DNA from: Alicyclobacillus tolerans
Lineage (GTDB): Bacteria > Bacillota > Bacilli > Alicyclobacillales > Alicyclobacillaceae
Direction: 5' to 3'
DNA length: 58,507 nucleotides
Assembly: GCF_001447355.1 (NCBI RefSeq)
Contig: NZ_JXBW01000020.1
Coordinates: 1 to 58,507, forward strand
Shown here piece after piece: positions 1 through 8,379 of the stretch. Position numbers and translations under genes: made by a program. Every line of letters begins with the position of its first letter. The stretch's first letter is position 1. The notes under the pieces were generated by a model. That model was not told the DNA's origin. It was given only the letters and a program-made list of their open reading frames with translations, and searched no databases.

Positions 1-2
1 TT

Positions 3-176
3 ACACCAATTATACGGACTCAACTCGCGCCGATAGGCAGAATCTATTTATCAAGTGTGTTGATGAGTATCATCATAGCTGTATATTTCATAGCAGCCAT
101 CGCCGTGTTCATCGTCAGAGATCAAACGCGCCAGCACAAGATACCATCTGTTCGTGATGTGCACGAAACACTATAA
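3..176 (+). CDS. C-terminal fragment of a membrane protein (cut by window edge)
   Basis: An open frame runs in from the left edge and stops at TAA 174-176, giving the last 57 residues of a protein. It contains one strongly hydrophobic segment (SVLMSIIIAVYFIAAIAVFI, about residues 19-38) followed by a short charged tail ending DVHETL, which suggests a last transmembrane helix with a cytoplasmic C-terminus. Only this fragment is visible, so the family cannot be named. Its position ahead of a glycosyltransferase and sulfotransferase run would fit a polysaccharide or other transporter, but that is context only. Confidence 0.5.
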   Translation, partial: TPIIRTQLAPIGRIYLSSVLMSIIIAVYFIAAIAVFIVRDQTRQHKIPSVRDVHETL

Positions 177-312
177 AATGATTGCGCTTAGCCTTTCCTC
201 AAAAAAATCTCAATGAAGTCTCAATGCTTTATCTGTATACTAAACATGTACCTTGTCCCCCAAAGTACCAAACGTTGTACCGGGGGACTCAGTTGCGTTC
301 AAGGAGGCACGC

Positions 313-678
313 ATGCGCCTGTGGCATGAAGCTTTGATTGCTGTTTTGCCGCGCCAGCAACTTTTGGGTCAGCATCGAGAGTGTTGTGCTTTGCGCGGAC
401 TTGGCTGGAATCGTCCGCATGCGACTGTCAACTATGTGTTTCGTCATCCTTATGAATACCTCGTCCAGTACCACGCTCTCGTGATGGACGAAATGCAGGT
501 ACGCGGCTATCGCGTCGCACCAGAATGGCGCGTGCCGGGCTACCGCGGGCGACGCCTTGAGCCCATCGCAATTGACCCGCGTCAATACTCGCCAACAAGG
601 CCGATTTACCCTGAGCACGATGCTAGATATTTGCAGGAGTGCCGTGAAAACCTGCGCCGGAAGGGTATCCACCTTTGA
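313..678 (+). CDS. TIGR02328 / pyrimidine dimer DNA glycosylase (endonuclease V)-like protein
   Basis: A protein of 121 residues beginning MRLWHEALI, followed by LPRQQLLGQHRECCALRG, HATVNYVF and a C-terminal YPEHDARYL segment. These match what I know of the short TIGR02328/Pyr_excise family related to T4 endonuclease V. The role would be cleavage at UV-type pyrimidine dimers or a related base-excision activity, although most TIGR02328 members are uncharacterised. The start at ATG 313 is chosen because AAGGAGG lies at 301-307 with a 5-nt gap and the family's MRLWH N-terminus begins there. A longer frame exists from TTG 253. The gene stands alone between the partial membrane gene and the glycan locus. 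Confidence 0.75.
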   Translation: MRLWHEALIAVLPRQQLLGQHRECCALRGLGWNRPHATVNYVFRHPYEYLVQYHALVMDEMQVRGYRVAPEWRVPGYRGRRLEPIAIDPRQYSPTRPIYPEHDARYLQECRENLRRKGIHL

Positions 679-842
679 CTGCATGCGTTTGACTGCATGG
701 GCTGTGGCACCCTCGTCATCCCGAAAGGTGTGCCCCTATGTGTTTCGTTGTTGATGCCTTTCCCTTTGTGTAGACTAGGGACGTTCACAGCGAGGCAATC
801 ACGGCAGATATCAATGCAGCCTATTGAATAGGGGGAAGACCC

Positions 843-2054
843 GTGACCAGGGCGAAACCGACCGTTTTGGTCTTTTCCTACTTTGCGCCGCCGCAGTTGA
901 ATGCGGAGGCGATTTTGGTGTGGAAGACGTTGCGCGAGTTGGCCAGCCACTTTCGGCTACGGCTTGTTACAAGCGATGAAAGCGCGGGATCGGATGCGCA
1001 TTTGCAGTTGCCAGATGCAGTGGATGTGATTCGTTCGCGGACATGGAAGCCCACGGCCTATAAACCACGGCGGGTTTTGGAGAAGCTGATGGGGCTTGTG
1101 GTTGATGAAAACTATTTGTGGGCGAAAGCCACTCGTCTAGGTGCAAACGAAAGTCAGTGCGATGTGATTTATAGCCGCTCTCAACCCGGTGCCAGTCATA
1201 TTCTGGCGTTAGGTATTAAGCGGCGTACAGGGAAACCTTGGGTTGCACAGTTTAGCGATCCGTGGGCAAATAACCCATATCACGTCCATCATACGAGCAG
1301 GCGCAAACTATTCAATCAGCGGATGGAACAAGCTGTTGTCGAGGAAGCCGATGTGCTGATTTTCCCAACCGCGGAAATTCAGGAGATGTACGAACGGTCG
1401 TACCCGGCATTGCCGATCGCGCAGAAATCGGTGATTTTGCCGCATCACTTCACACCGGAACTCTATCCCAACGCTGTTGCCCGAGCACCAGAGCTCGTGG
1501 ACAAGTTGGTCTTCTCCTATTTAGGGGATTTTTACGGAGCGAGATCTCCCGAACCGTTCCTGGTAGGCTTGCACAAAGCTGTGGCGGCCGAGCCTGCGAT
1601 GGCAGCGCGCACAGTGGTGCAGTTTTTCGGCAACGTGGAGGCCAAATTTGCCGATCTCGTCGCACAGTCACCGGTTCCTGTGCATCGTGGTCGCGTATCG
1701 TATCTAGAAAGTTTGAACATGATGCGGCAGGCAGACGTCCTTCTATTGATTGACGCTCCATCCGCGAATGGGAGAAATCCATTTTTGGCGTCCAAGTTGA
1801 TCGATTATCTGGGAGCGGGGAGGAGAATCCTGGGTATTACGGACGAACAAGGAACGGCGGCAGATATTTTGCGTCAACACGGCCATTTCGTTGTCAGCCC
1901 GCGCGATGTCGATGGTGTTGAAAAGGGCATTCGCCGTTGTTTTTTCGAGTTTCAATCTGGCGTGGCAGACCAGATTGCTATTCCGGAAGAGTTTACGACG
2001 CAGCACGTGGTTGGCCGACTGGCCGAATTGATGGAACGCTTGCTGCACAAATGA
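843..2054 (+). CDS. Glycosyltransferase, GT4-like
   Basis: A protein of 403 residues starting at GTG 843, preceded by GGGGGAAGA. The N-terminal half has the pattern of a GT-B donor/acceptor domain (VLVFSYFAPP near the start, then DVIYSRSQPGASH and GKPWVAQFSDPW). The C-terminal half has a sugar-nucleotide-binding layout with VFSYLGDFYG, a central RGRVSYLESL block, and a late NPFLASKLIDYLGAGRRILG block where GT4 enzymes carry the E/D-x7-E donor region. No membrane segments are seen, so it is probably cytosolic and transfers a sugar onto a lipid-linked or growing glycan. It is followed 18 bp later by cysC and then a sulfotransferase, so the product may be sulfated. Donor and linkage cannot be read from sequence. 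Confidence 0.8.
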   Translation: MTRAKPTVLVFSYFAPPQLNAEAILVWKTLRELASHFRLRLVTSDESAGSDAHLQLPDAVDVIRSRTWKPTAYKPRRVLEKLMGLVVDENYLWAKATRLGANESQCDVIYSRSQPGASHILALGIKRRTGKPWVAQFSDPWANNPYHVHHTSRRKLFNQRMEQAVVEEADVLIFPTAEIQEMYERSYPALPIAQKSVILPHHFTPELYPNAVARAPELVDKLVFSYLGDFYGARSPEPFLVGLHKAVAAEPAMAARTVVQFFGNVEAKFADLVAQSPVPVHRGRVSYLESLNMMRQADVLLLIDAPSANGRNPFLASKLIDYLGAGRRILGITDEQGTAADILRQHGHFVVSPRDVDGVEKGIRRCFFEFQSGVADQIAIPEEFTTQHVVGRLAELMERLLHK

Positions 2055-2072
2055 CAAAAGTGAGGTTACGAC

Positions 2073-2714
2073 ATGAATTCAATCGTTTGGCAGCCGACGC
2101 CTGTGACAAAAGAAGATCGACGCCGCTTAAACGGCCACTCGAGTTGCGCCATTTGGCTTACAGGATTATCAGGCGCCGGCAAGTCGACCATTGCCTGCGA
2201 ACTTGAACTCACGTTGCACCGCCGCGGCCTGCGCACATACTTGTTGGATGGCGACAATCTGCGCCACGGCATCAATGCGGACCTCGGTTTTAGTGAGGCG
2301 GATCGCAGTGAGAACATCCGCCGGGTGTCCGAGATCGCGAAATTGTTCGTCGATGCGGGCATGATTGTCATCGCGGGACTCATCTCGCCGACGCGGGAAG
2401 ATCGCGAAAAGGCGCGCGGCCGATTCGGAGAACGCGAGTTTTACGAAGTCTATGTCGAATGTCCGATTGAAGTGTGTAAGCAGCGCGATCCCAAGGGCTT
2501 GTACAAGAAGGCACTGGCAGGCGAGATTCGCAATTTTACCGGTATTGACGCGGTCTATGAACCGCCCGAGAACCCAGATATCGTGTTACATACGGATCGG
2601 ATGACCGTGTCCGATTGTGTTGCAGAGATCATTCGTCATTTGGAAGAACAAGGTGTAATACCGCAGGCAACTGGCAATGGGCAGGCCGCGACAACTGTTC
2701 GTGAGCGGAGGTGA
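2073..2714 (+). CDS. cysC: Adenylylsulfate (APS) kinase
   Basis: A protein of 213 residues. CysC phosphorylates adenosine 5'-phosphosulfate with ATP to give PAPS, the activated sulfate donor. Visible features are the P-loop GLSGAGKST at about residues 32-40, the DGDNLRHG motif, the SENIRRVSEIAKLF helix that contacts APS, and the late EIRNFTGIDAVYEPPE loop typical of the family. The stop overlaps the GTG of the next gene (sulfotransferase) by 3 bases, so the two are translationally coupled. This suggests PAPS is made here to feed the sulfotransferase rather than for cysteine synthesis. No ATP sulfurylase is seen nearby. Confidence 0.95.
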   Translation: MNSIVWQPTPVTKEDRRRLNGHSSCAIWLTGLSGAGKSTIACELELTLHRRGLRTYLLDGDNLRHGINADLGFSEADRSENIRRVSEIAKLFVDAGMIVIAGLISPTREDREKARGRFGEREFYEVYVECPIEVCKQRDPKGLYKKALAGEIRNFTGIDAVYEPPENPDIVLHTDRMTVSDCVAEIIRHLEEQGVIPQATGNGQAATTVRERR

Positions 2715-3640
2715 AGAGGTTGGGAAGGCCGAATTTCTTTATTGTCGGGGCCGCAAAGTCAGGGACCAGTTCGTTGGACCGCTATTTGAGCCAACACCCT
2801 GAGGTGTTCATCCCGCCCAAAAAAGAAGCACATTACTTCTCGATCCCGGACTTTCCGCCTACGTTCCGCGGACCCGGCGATGAAGGCATGAACTTATATA
2901 CGATTCGCGATCGCGCCGAATACGATCTTTTGTTTGATGGAGTGCGTGACGAGAAGGCAGTTGGCGAGTCATCCGTATTCTATTTGTATTATCCCGGGAC
3001 GGCTAAACGCATTTACGAGGCATACGAAGACGCGCGCATCATCATCATGCTGCGCAACCCGGTCGATCGCGCCTTTTCCGCATATATGCATCTGGTACGC
3101 GACGAAAGAGAGCGGCTGCCGTTTCGCGAATCCTTGGCGAAAGAGGACGAACGCATCGCGGGGGACTTCGAACCGTTATGGTATTATCGAGCCGTAGGCC
3201 TGTATGCTGAGCAGGTACAGCGTTATCTCGACGTATTTGGACCGGAGCGTGTGAAGGTTATTATCTTTGAGGAATTTTCGCGCAATCCGGTGGCCGCTGT
3301 CCGCGATGTCTGCACCTTTCTTGAAATTTCACCCGATTTCACACCGGATACTTCCATTCGCCACAACGAATCGGGAGTGCCCAAGTCGCGGGCGATTTAC
3401 AATTTTATTTCGAAGCCACACGGGATTAAAGAGATTGTCAAACCGTTTTTACCTGCGAGTTTCCGCGAACGGATCGGCAACCAAATGAAGTCGATGGTGT
3501 TGGAACGGGTACAGATGGATCCGGACATTCGCGCCGAGTTGCAACGTTATTTTGCTTCGGACATCGCGGCTTTGGAAGACGTTATGCAGCGCGACTTGTC
3601 GATTTGGCGCAAGCACAAGCAGCAGGCGAGTGGTCAGTAA
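2711..3640 (+). CDS. PAPS-dependent sulfotransferase
   Basis: A protein of 309 residues that should transfer the sulfuryl group of PAPS to a carbohydrate or other acceptor hydroxyl. The N-terminal FIVGAAKSGTSSLDRYL carries the 5'-phosphosulfate loop (KSGTSS). The 3'-phosphate-binding region is RNPVDRAFSAYMH at about residues 116-128, as in heparan-type Sulfotransfer_1/3 enzymes. There is no signal peptide or clear membrane segment, so sulfation is probably cytosolic, before export of the glycan. It starts at GTG 2711 with GGAG just upstream and overlaps cysC. The acceptor is probably the glycan made with the upstream glycosyltransferase, which is inference. Confidence 0.9.
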   Translation: MKRLGRPNFFIVGAAKSGTSSLDRYLSQHPEVFIPPKKEAHYFSIPDFPPTFRGPGDEGMNLYTIRDRAEYDLLFDGVRDEKAVGESSVFYLYYPGTAKRIYEAYEDARIIIMLRNPVDRAFSAYMHLVRDERERLPFRESLAKEDERIAGDFEPLWYYRAVGLYAEQVQRYLDVFGPERVKVIIFEEFSRNPVAAVRDVCTFLEISPDFTPDTSIRHNESGVPKSRAIYNFISKPHGIKEIVKPFLPASFRERIGNQMKSMVLERVQMDPDIRAELQRYFASDIAALEDVMQRDLSIWRKHKQQASGQ

Positions 3641-3660
3641 AGATTTTAGGGGGAGAAGCG

Positions 3661-4146
3661 ATGGACGTGCTTGAAGCAATTCGCACACGGCGTCATATCA
3701 AGTTTTTTAAGCCAGAACCCATTGACGAAGCGCTATGGATGAGCTGGCTGGAGGAAGCGAAGCTTGCTCCGAACCATAAGATGACAGAGCCTTGGCAGGT
3801 GCTCGTTGTCGGGCCGGAAACGCGAGCACAGTTGAAGCATGGGCAAAACTTCGGCGATGCGCCGCTTGTTTTGGCCATTTTGGCGAAGCGCGGTCAAACG
3901 CAGGTCGAGCGCGATGAAAATCTGATGGCTGTCTCGTGTTTCATACAGAATTTTAGCCTGTTGGCGCAAAGTCATGGTGCGGGCATTCGCTGGACATCCA
4001 TTGGTTGGACGGATGCGGCGCGCGAGACCCTTGGTGTCGGGGAGGACTACGAGGTCGCAAACATCATTGGAGTGGGCTATCCCCGAGAAGTGCCAGAGGC
4101 GAAGCCACGCGAGGCCATTGCCAATCGGATCAAGCGTCTTCCATGA
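3661..4146 (+). CDS. Nitroreductase-family flavoprotein
   Basis: A protein of 161 residues with the nitroreductase fold signature: MDVLEAIRTRRHIKFF (FMN-binding RxxR start), APNHKMTEPWQVLVV and a late GVGYPRE. The length is short compared with the usual 180-220 residues. The family reduces nitro compounds, quinones or flavins using NAD(P)H and bound FMN; the true substrate cannot be read. The start at ATG 3661 is chosen because AGGGGGAGAAG precedes it directly; an upstream in-frame start at 3604 would overlap the sulfotransferase. It lies 20 bp after the sulfotransferase and 15 bp before aroA, so it is probably co-transcribed. Confidence 0.8.
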   Translation: MDVLEAIRTRRHIKFFKPEPIDEALWMSWLEEAKLAPNHKMTEPWQVLVVGPETRAQLKHGQNFGDAPLVLAILAKRGQTQVERDENLMAVSCFIQNFSLLAQSHGAGIRWTSIGWTDAARETLGVGEDYEVANIIGVGYPREVPEAKPREAIANRIKRLP

Positions 4147-4161
4147 GATTGGGGTGAGCGA

Positions 4162-5508
4162 ATGTCATCGCAGGAGGCAGATTTGCACGCGAGATCGCCA
4201 TGGGCTTTGCACGGTGTTCATGTCGCTGCCATAACACCTCCCAGACAGCCGGTTGTGGCAGATATCGTGGTCCCGGGCAGCAAGAGTGTGACCAATCGGG
4301 CATTGATTATCGCGGCGCTCGCAGAGGGTGTATCGCAGCTGTCAGGTGTGCTGCGAAGTGACGATGCGTATTGGTGCATTGAGGCGTTACGGCAGTTGGG
4401 CGTACGTGTTGATGTAGGACCAGAGGTGGTGCTCGTCGAAGGCACAGGCGGCTCGTGGCCAAACGTTGACACTGAGGTGTACACGGGTGCGGGAGGTACT
4501 GCTGCACGCTTTTTGACAAGTGCTCTAGCGGCTGGACATGGCTCGTGGGTCATTCGTGGCAGTCGCCGTATGAATGAGCGCCCGATGGGCGAATTGTTCC
4601 AGGCGCTTATATCGCTTGGCGCCTCCATCACGCCCTTGTCAGAGCGCCCGCATACACTTCCCATCCGCCTGACAGCCAACGGACTCGCAGGGGGCACCGT
4701 TCGCATGTCCGGGGCAACATCATCGCAGTTCATCAGCGGGATGCTTATTGCGGCGCCGTATGCACAATCTCCGTTAACTGTGGAGATTGTCGATCACATT
4801 GTGCAACACGCGTATGTTCATATCACGCTCGATATGATGCGCGAATTCGGCGCACGCGTGCATGAGGCGCCAGGACTGACTGCCATAGAGGTCGAGGCAT
4901 CACACTATATTGGCAGGGAATATGCGATTGAAGCAGATGCGTCGACGGCATGTTACTTTTGGGCGGCCGCCGCGCTCACCGGTGGACAGGTACGCGTGCA
5001 AAACTTAAAGTATGACACGCGCCAACCGGACGTACATTTCGTCGATGTTCTAGCACAGATGGGATGCGCTGTAGATACATCGGGTCAGGGAATCGCCGTA
5101 CAGGGGCCTGAGCGCCTGCGTGGCGGTATGACCATCAGCATGAAGGAAATGTCGGATCAAACCTTGACGCTTGCATTCATTGCTCCGTTTGCCGACGGTC
5201 CTATCTCGATCACGGACGTCGAGCACATTCGTCATCATGAGTCGGATCGGTTACATGTCATCGTCCAGACGCTGCGCAGCATTGGCATTGCGGTCGATGA
5301 GCGGGCAGACGGAGTGACGATTTACCCAGGTACCCCGCACGGCGCTCGCCTTTCTTCGTTTGATGATCATCGCGTGGCGATGGCGGCTTCCCTGATTGGC
5401 TTACTCGTGCCCGGTATTGAAATCGAAGATCCTGGTTGCGTCTCAAAGACGTGTCCGACGTTTTTTGATAAGTTGCGGGAAATTGGCGTCCATGTCACCT
5501 TGAGCTGA
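4162..5508 (+). CDS. aroA: 3-phosphoshikimate 1-carboxyvinyltransferase (EPSP synthase)
   Basis: A protein of 448 residues for the sixth step of the shikimate pathway, joining PEP to shikimate-3-phosphate. Characteristic motifs are PGSKSVTNRALI near residue 36, the YTGAGGTAARF segment (PEP/glyphosate-site glycine loop), SSQFISGMLIAAPYA, and a late DDHRVAMAASLIGL with conserved Asp, His and Arg. The N-terminus is about 20 residues longer than in many homologues, so the first 20-odd residues may not all be real; ATG 4162 has GGGGTGAGCGA upstream. The 3' end overlaps the convergent rnz gene by 14 bp. Confidence 0.95.
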   Translation: MSSQEADLHARSPWALHGVHVAAITPPRQPVVADIVVPGSKSVTNRALIIAALAEGVSQLSGVLRSDDAYWCIEALRQLGVRVDVGPEVVLVEGTGGSWPNVDTEVYTGAGGTAARFLTSALAAGHGSWVIRGSRRMNERPMGELFQALISLGASITPLSERPHTLPIRLTANGLAGGTVRMSGATSSQFISGMLIAAPYAQSPLTVEIVDHIVQHAYVHITLDMMREFGARVHEAPGLTAIEVEASHYIGREYAIEADASTACYFWAAAALTGGQVRVQNLKYDTRQPDVHFVDVLAQMGCAVDTSGQGIAVQGPERLRGGMTISMKEMSDQTLTLAFIAPFADGPISITDVEHIRHHESDRLHVIVQTLRSIGIAVDERADGVTIYPGTPHGARLSSFDDHRVAMAASLIGLLVPGIEIEDPGCVSKTCPTFFDKLREIGVHVTLS

Positions 5509-6433
5509 CGCGCTCCACGGGAACGCTCAGATGGTCGTGTGCGAGTACGGTGTTGGGAAAGATGCGCCTGGCATCGGCGAGCAGTTGTTCTTCACCCCTG
5601 CTATCGTAACGCGAGCTGACATGTGTCAGCACGAGCTTGCGCGCACCCGCTGTGCGCGCAATTTCGGCGGCTTCAGCCGCGGTCGAATGCTGATGGCGAG
5701 CTGCGAGATCGGCGTCGGCAGCGGTATACGTGGCTTCATGGACGATGATGTCGGCGCTTTGCGCTAGTGTCACCGCTTCGTCACAAGGGCGCGTGTCGCC
5801 CAAGATGGCGACGATACGCCCTGGTTCGGGCGGATCGATGTAGTTTTTGGCAACGATGGTACGACCATTTGGCAGGGTGACGTCCTGTCCGGATTTAATC
5901 TCTTTGTATAGCGGGCCTGGCGGCAGGCCTGCTGCTTCCAACAAATCCTTTCGTAGAGCCCCTGGAAACGGCCTTTCTTGAATGCGGTAGCCATACGACG
6001 GGATGCCGTGGCGCAGAGGCCGCCAGGTTACCTCGTAGTCTCCATCCACGACCACAGTTTGCAACTCATTGCCCAGTTCAGTTACGTCCCAAGCATAGGA
6101 AAGATGCGCACCGCTCGTGGCTATAGCGGTTTCGAGGAAGGTACGCAGGCCATGCGGTCCGAGGATAGATAGCGGACCGCTGCCCGCTTGAAAGGAACGG
6201 CTGCCGAGCATGCCCGGCAAGCCATAGATGTGGTCGCCATGCAAATGGGTGATGAAGATGCGATTGATTTTCGAGGGTCCAAACGGTGCCGTCAACATTT
6301 GTCGTTGCGTACCTTCGCCGCAGTCAAACAGCCAAACTCTGCTTGTCCCACGCGAAAGGCGCAGCGCGATGGAAGTCACGTTGCGCCTTGTCGACGGAAG
6401 GCCGGCACCTGTGCCGAGAAAATAGAGTTCCAT
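5495..6433 (-). CDS. rnz: Ribonuclease Z (tRNA 3'-endonuclease)
   Basis: A metallo-beta-lactamase-fold nuclease of 312 residues that trims the 3' trailer of tRNA precursors lacking an encoded CCA. It begins MELYFLGTGAGLPS, has the zinc motif THLHGDHIYGLPG (HxHxDH) at about residues 63-75, then GDTRPC, a HEATY motif and a late LTHVSSRY histidine motif. Length and motif spacing fit the short bacterial RNase Z. The start is ATG 6433 preceded by AAAGGAGCG. It is convergent with aroA, with a 14-bp 3' overlap and no terminator visible between them. Confidence 0.93.
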   Translation of the reverse strand: MELYFLGTGAGLPSTRRNVTSIALRLSRGTSRVWLFDCGEGTQRQMLTAPFGPSKINRIFITHLHGDHIYGLPGMLGSRSFQAGSGPLSILGPHGLRTFLETAIATSGAHLSYAWDVTELGNELQTVVVDGDYEVTWRPLRHGIPSYGYRIQERPFPGALRKDLLEAAGLPPGPLYKEIKSGQDVTLPNGRTIVAKNYIDPPEPGRIVAILGDTRPCDEAVTLAQSADIIVHEATYTAADADLAARHQHSTAAEAAEIARTAGARKLVLTHVSSRYDSRGEEQLLADARRIFPNTVLAHDHLSVPVERVSSR

Positions 6434-6463
6434 GCGACCGCTCCTTTGCGCGTCAGCGCCATC

Positions 6464-7675
6464 TTAATGCGAACTCGCATTGACATGGCGCAGCACGTTT
6501 CTGCCCAGGAACAGTATACCCAACGCCACTAGCACGCCGATACAACCCACATAAAACGGCATGGCAGGGCCAACGGCATCACTGAGTTTGCCGGCCAACC
6601 AGGGTGCCACAGCGCCACCGACAAAACGCACGAAGCTGTACGCAGCGGACGCAGTCGGGCGTTCCACAGGCGCCGCCTGCATGACGGCTGTCGTAATCAA
6701 GGTGTTGTTTACACCAAGGAATGCACCTGCGACGATGATGCAAATCACTAATGTGATTTGTGAGTGGATACCTAGCCCCATGACCAGCAAATCCGCTGCA
6801 AACAATGCGAGAATCCCATACATGGTGCGCAAGACGCCAAATTTCTCAGCCAGTTTGGGCGCAATGAACACAGATGTGATGGCAAGTAACACGCCCCAGC
6901 CAAAGAACGTATAGCCAATGCCATGCGCGCTCATATGAAGTGGGTACGGCGCATATCCGAGCAACGTGAAAAAGCCAAAATTATAAAAGAGTGCGGTGAG
7001 CCCAAGTGTGAGCAGACTGAGATGTTTCAACGCCTGAAAGGGAGCTAAAATAGACGCTCGATGCGCGGGCTTAGGTACGCCGCGAAGGAATAGAAGAACC
7101 GCAATAAATCCAATCGCCATCAAGGTTGCGACGCCGTAGAATGGATAGCGCCAGCTATGCGAACCAAGTGTGCCGCCAAGCAAGGGTCCTACCGACATGC
7201 CCAACCCCAGTGCGGCTTCGTATAAAATGACAGCACTAGCCGCTGAGCCGCGTGCAGAGGATACGATCACGCTGAGCGCTGTCGCGATAAACATCGCGTT
7301 GCCGACACCCCAGCCACCGCGGAAACCGACAATTTGTCCGACACTTGCGGATCGCCCGGCAAAAAAGGAAAAGCCAGTGATGAACAAGAGGCCAATGAGC
7401 AGCGTGTACTTAGGGCCGATGCGCGTGCTGATGAAGCCGGTGAACACCATCATGCAACCGGTGACAAGCATGTAGCTGGTAAACAACAACTCGGTTTGGG
7501 CTTTGCTTGCATGCAGTTGTGCACTGATTGCCGGTAAAATCGGATCTACCAGGCCCAGCCCCATAAATGCGACGATGCAGGCGAAGGCTACGGCCCAAAC
7601 CGGAGCTGGCTGGCGCAGAATACTTGTTTCGGCTTCGGCAAATTCATCCGGAGCCTGAGATTGTGCAGACATCAT
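6464..7675 (-). CDS. MFS drug-efflux-type transporter (12 TM)
   Basis: A protein of 403 residues with about twelve hydrophobic segments and the MFS loop signature GFISTRIGPKYTLLIG between TM2 and TM3, plus a second-half homologous loop. It should be a proton-coupled exporter in the cytoplasmic membrane; the substrate is unknown. The ATG at 7675 is favoured because AAGGGGG lies 5 nt before it (7681-7687), rather than the longer frame from 7723. It is divergent from a MarR gene whose likely operator sits over its promoter region, so it is probably repressed by that regulator. Confidence 0.85.
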   Translation of the reverse strand: MMSAQSQAPDEFAEAETSILRQPAPVWAVAFACIVAFMGLGLVDPILPAISAQLHASKAQTELLFTSYMLVTGCMMVFTGFISTRIGPKYTLLIGLLFITGFSFFAGRSASVGQIVGFRGGWGVGNAMFIATALSVIVSSARGSAASAVILYEAALGLGMSVGPLLGGTLGSHSWRYPFYGVATLMAIGFIAVLLFLRGVPKPAHRASILAPFQALKHLSLLTLGLTALFYNFGFFTLLGYAPYPLHMSAHGIGYTFFGWGVLLAITSVFIAPKLAEKFGVLRTMYGILALFAADLLVMGLGIHSQITLVICIIVAGAFLGVNNTLITTAVMQAAPVERPTASAAYSFVRFVGGAVAPWLAGKLSDAVGPAMPFYVGCIGVLVALGILFLGRNVLRHVNASSH

Positions 7676-7739
7676 ACATTCCCCCTTATGGATTGCTGGG
7701 TCGTGCTTGAGCGCATAGCTCACTTGAATACCACAACTA

Positions 7740-7752
7740 TTGTATTATACAA
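7740..7752. promoter_or_regulatory. 13-bp palindrome, candidate MarR operator
   Basis: TTGTAT-T-ATACAA is a perfect inverted repeat about the central T 7746. It lies in the 140-bp gap between the MFS gene and marR. On the minus strand it contains TATAAT (7744-7749), which could be the -10 box of the MFS promoter, so binding would block transcription. MarR family operators are typically short AT-rich palindromes of this form. There is no experimental support. Confidence 0.5.
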
Positions 7753-7815
7753 CTGTCTTAAGATGATTGCATGGTCATGAATCGATATTCGGACGTTCGT
7801 TTGGAGGCGTAGCGC

Positions 7816-8262
7816 ATGGACGTATTGCAGGAACTCGAGCGGGAAGTGGCCGTCTTCGCGAGGCGAGTCGAAGGGGCCAGACAGAGTTGGCAGCGCCATC
7901 AAGACCTTGATCGGTCCGCATACCTGATTCTATTGGCATTGGCCAACAATGGGCCAATGGCCGTTGGGCAACTTGCGAACGTATTCCAACTTGATATCTC
8001 TACCATTAGCAGGCAAATTGCGCCCATCGTCGGCGCCGGCTTTGTTGCCAAGGAGCGTGGCGAGATCGACAAACGCCAGGTCAGGCTTACGATCACGCCA
8101 GAAGGTAGCGCGGTCCTCGAAGCCACGCGTGAATCGCGTCGCCAACTGTATGCCGAATTGTTGGCAGATTGGTCCGATGCCGACAAGGAGCAATTTCTTG
8201 CATTGCTCCAGCGATTTAACGACCGTTTGCGACAACGTCAGCAAAAGCAGGCGAATCGCTAG
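7816..8262 (+). CDS. MarR-family transcriptional regulator
   Basis: A protein of 148 residues with the winged-helix layout of MarR: an N-terminal helical dimerisation part, then SAYLILLALANNGPMAVGQLANVFQLDISTISRQIAPIVGAGFVAKE (helix-turn-helix), the wing DKRQVRLTITPEG at about residues 90-102, and a C-terminal helix returning to the dimer interface. It starts at ATG 7816 with TTGGAGG eight bases before. Divergent pairing with an MFS exporter and a palindrome between them suggests a ligand-released repressor of that exporter. Confidence 0.9.
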   Translation: MDVLQELEREVAVFARRVEGARQSWQRHQDLDRSAYLILLALANNGPMAVGQLANVFQLDISTISRQIAPIVGAGFVAKERGEIDKRQVRLTITPEGSAVLEATRESRRQLYAELLADWSDADKEQFLALLQRFNDRLRQRQQKQANR

Positions 8263-8328
8263 TCGGCATAAATGTGGGGGGGCGGCGGTTGCGAACATGT
8301 TTTGGACGGCAATCCTGTAAACATGAAA

Positions 8329-8354
8329 CGACGGCCTATAGATACGAGCCGTCG
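8329..8354 (+). other. Short hairpin in the leader of the antiporter gene
   Basis: CGACGGC (8329-8335) and GCCGTCG (8348-8354) form a perfect 7-bp stem around a 12-nt loop, 12 nt before the AGGAGGAT ribosome site (8367-8374) of the antiporter gene. No T-run follows, so it is not a normal terminator. It could protect the leader or modulate translation. The sequence does not resemble the c-di-AMP ydaO riboswitch that often controls potassium transport. Confidence 0.35.
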
Positions 8355-8379
8355 CAGGGTTCTTGCAGGAGGATCCCAC

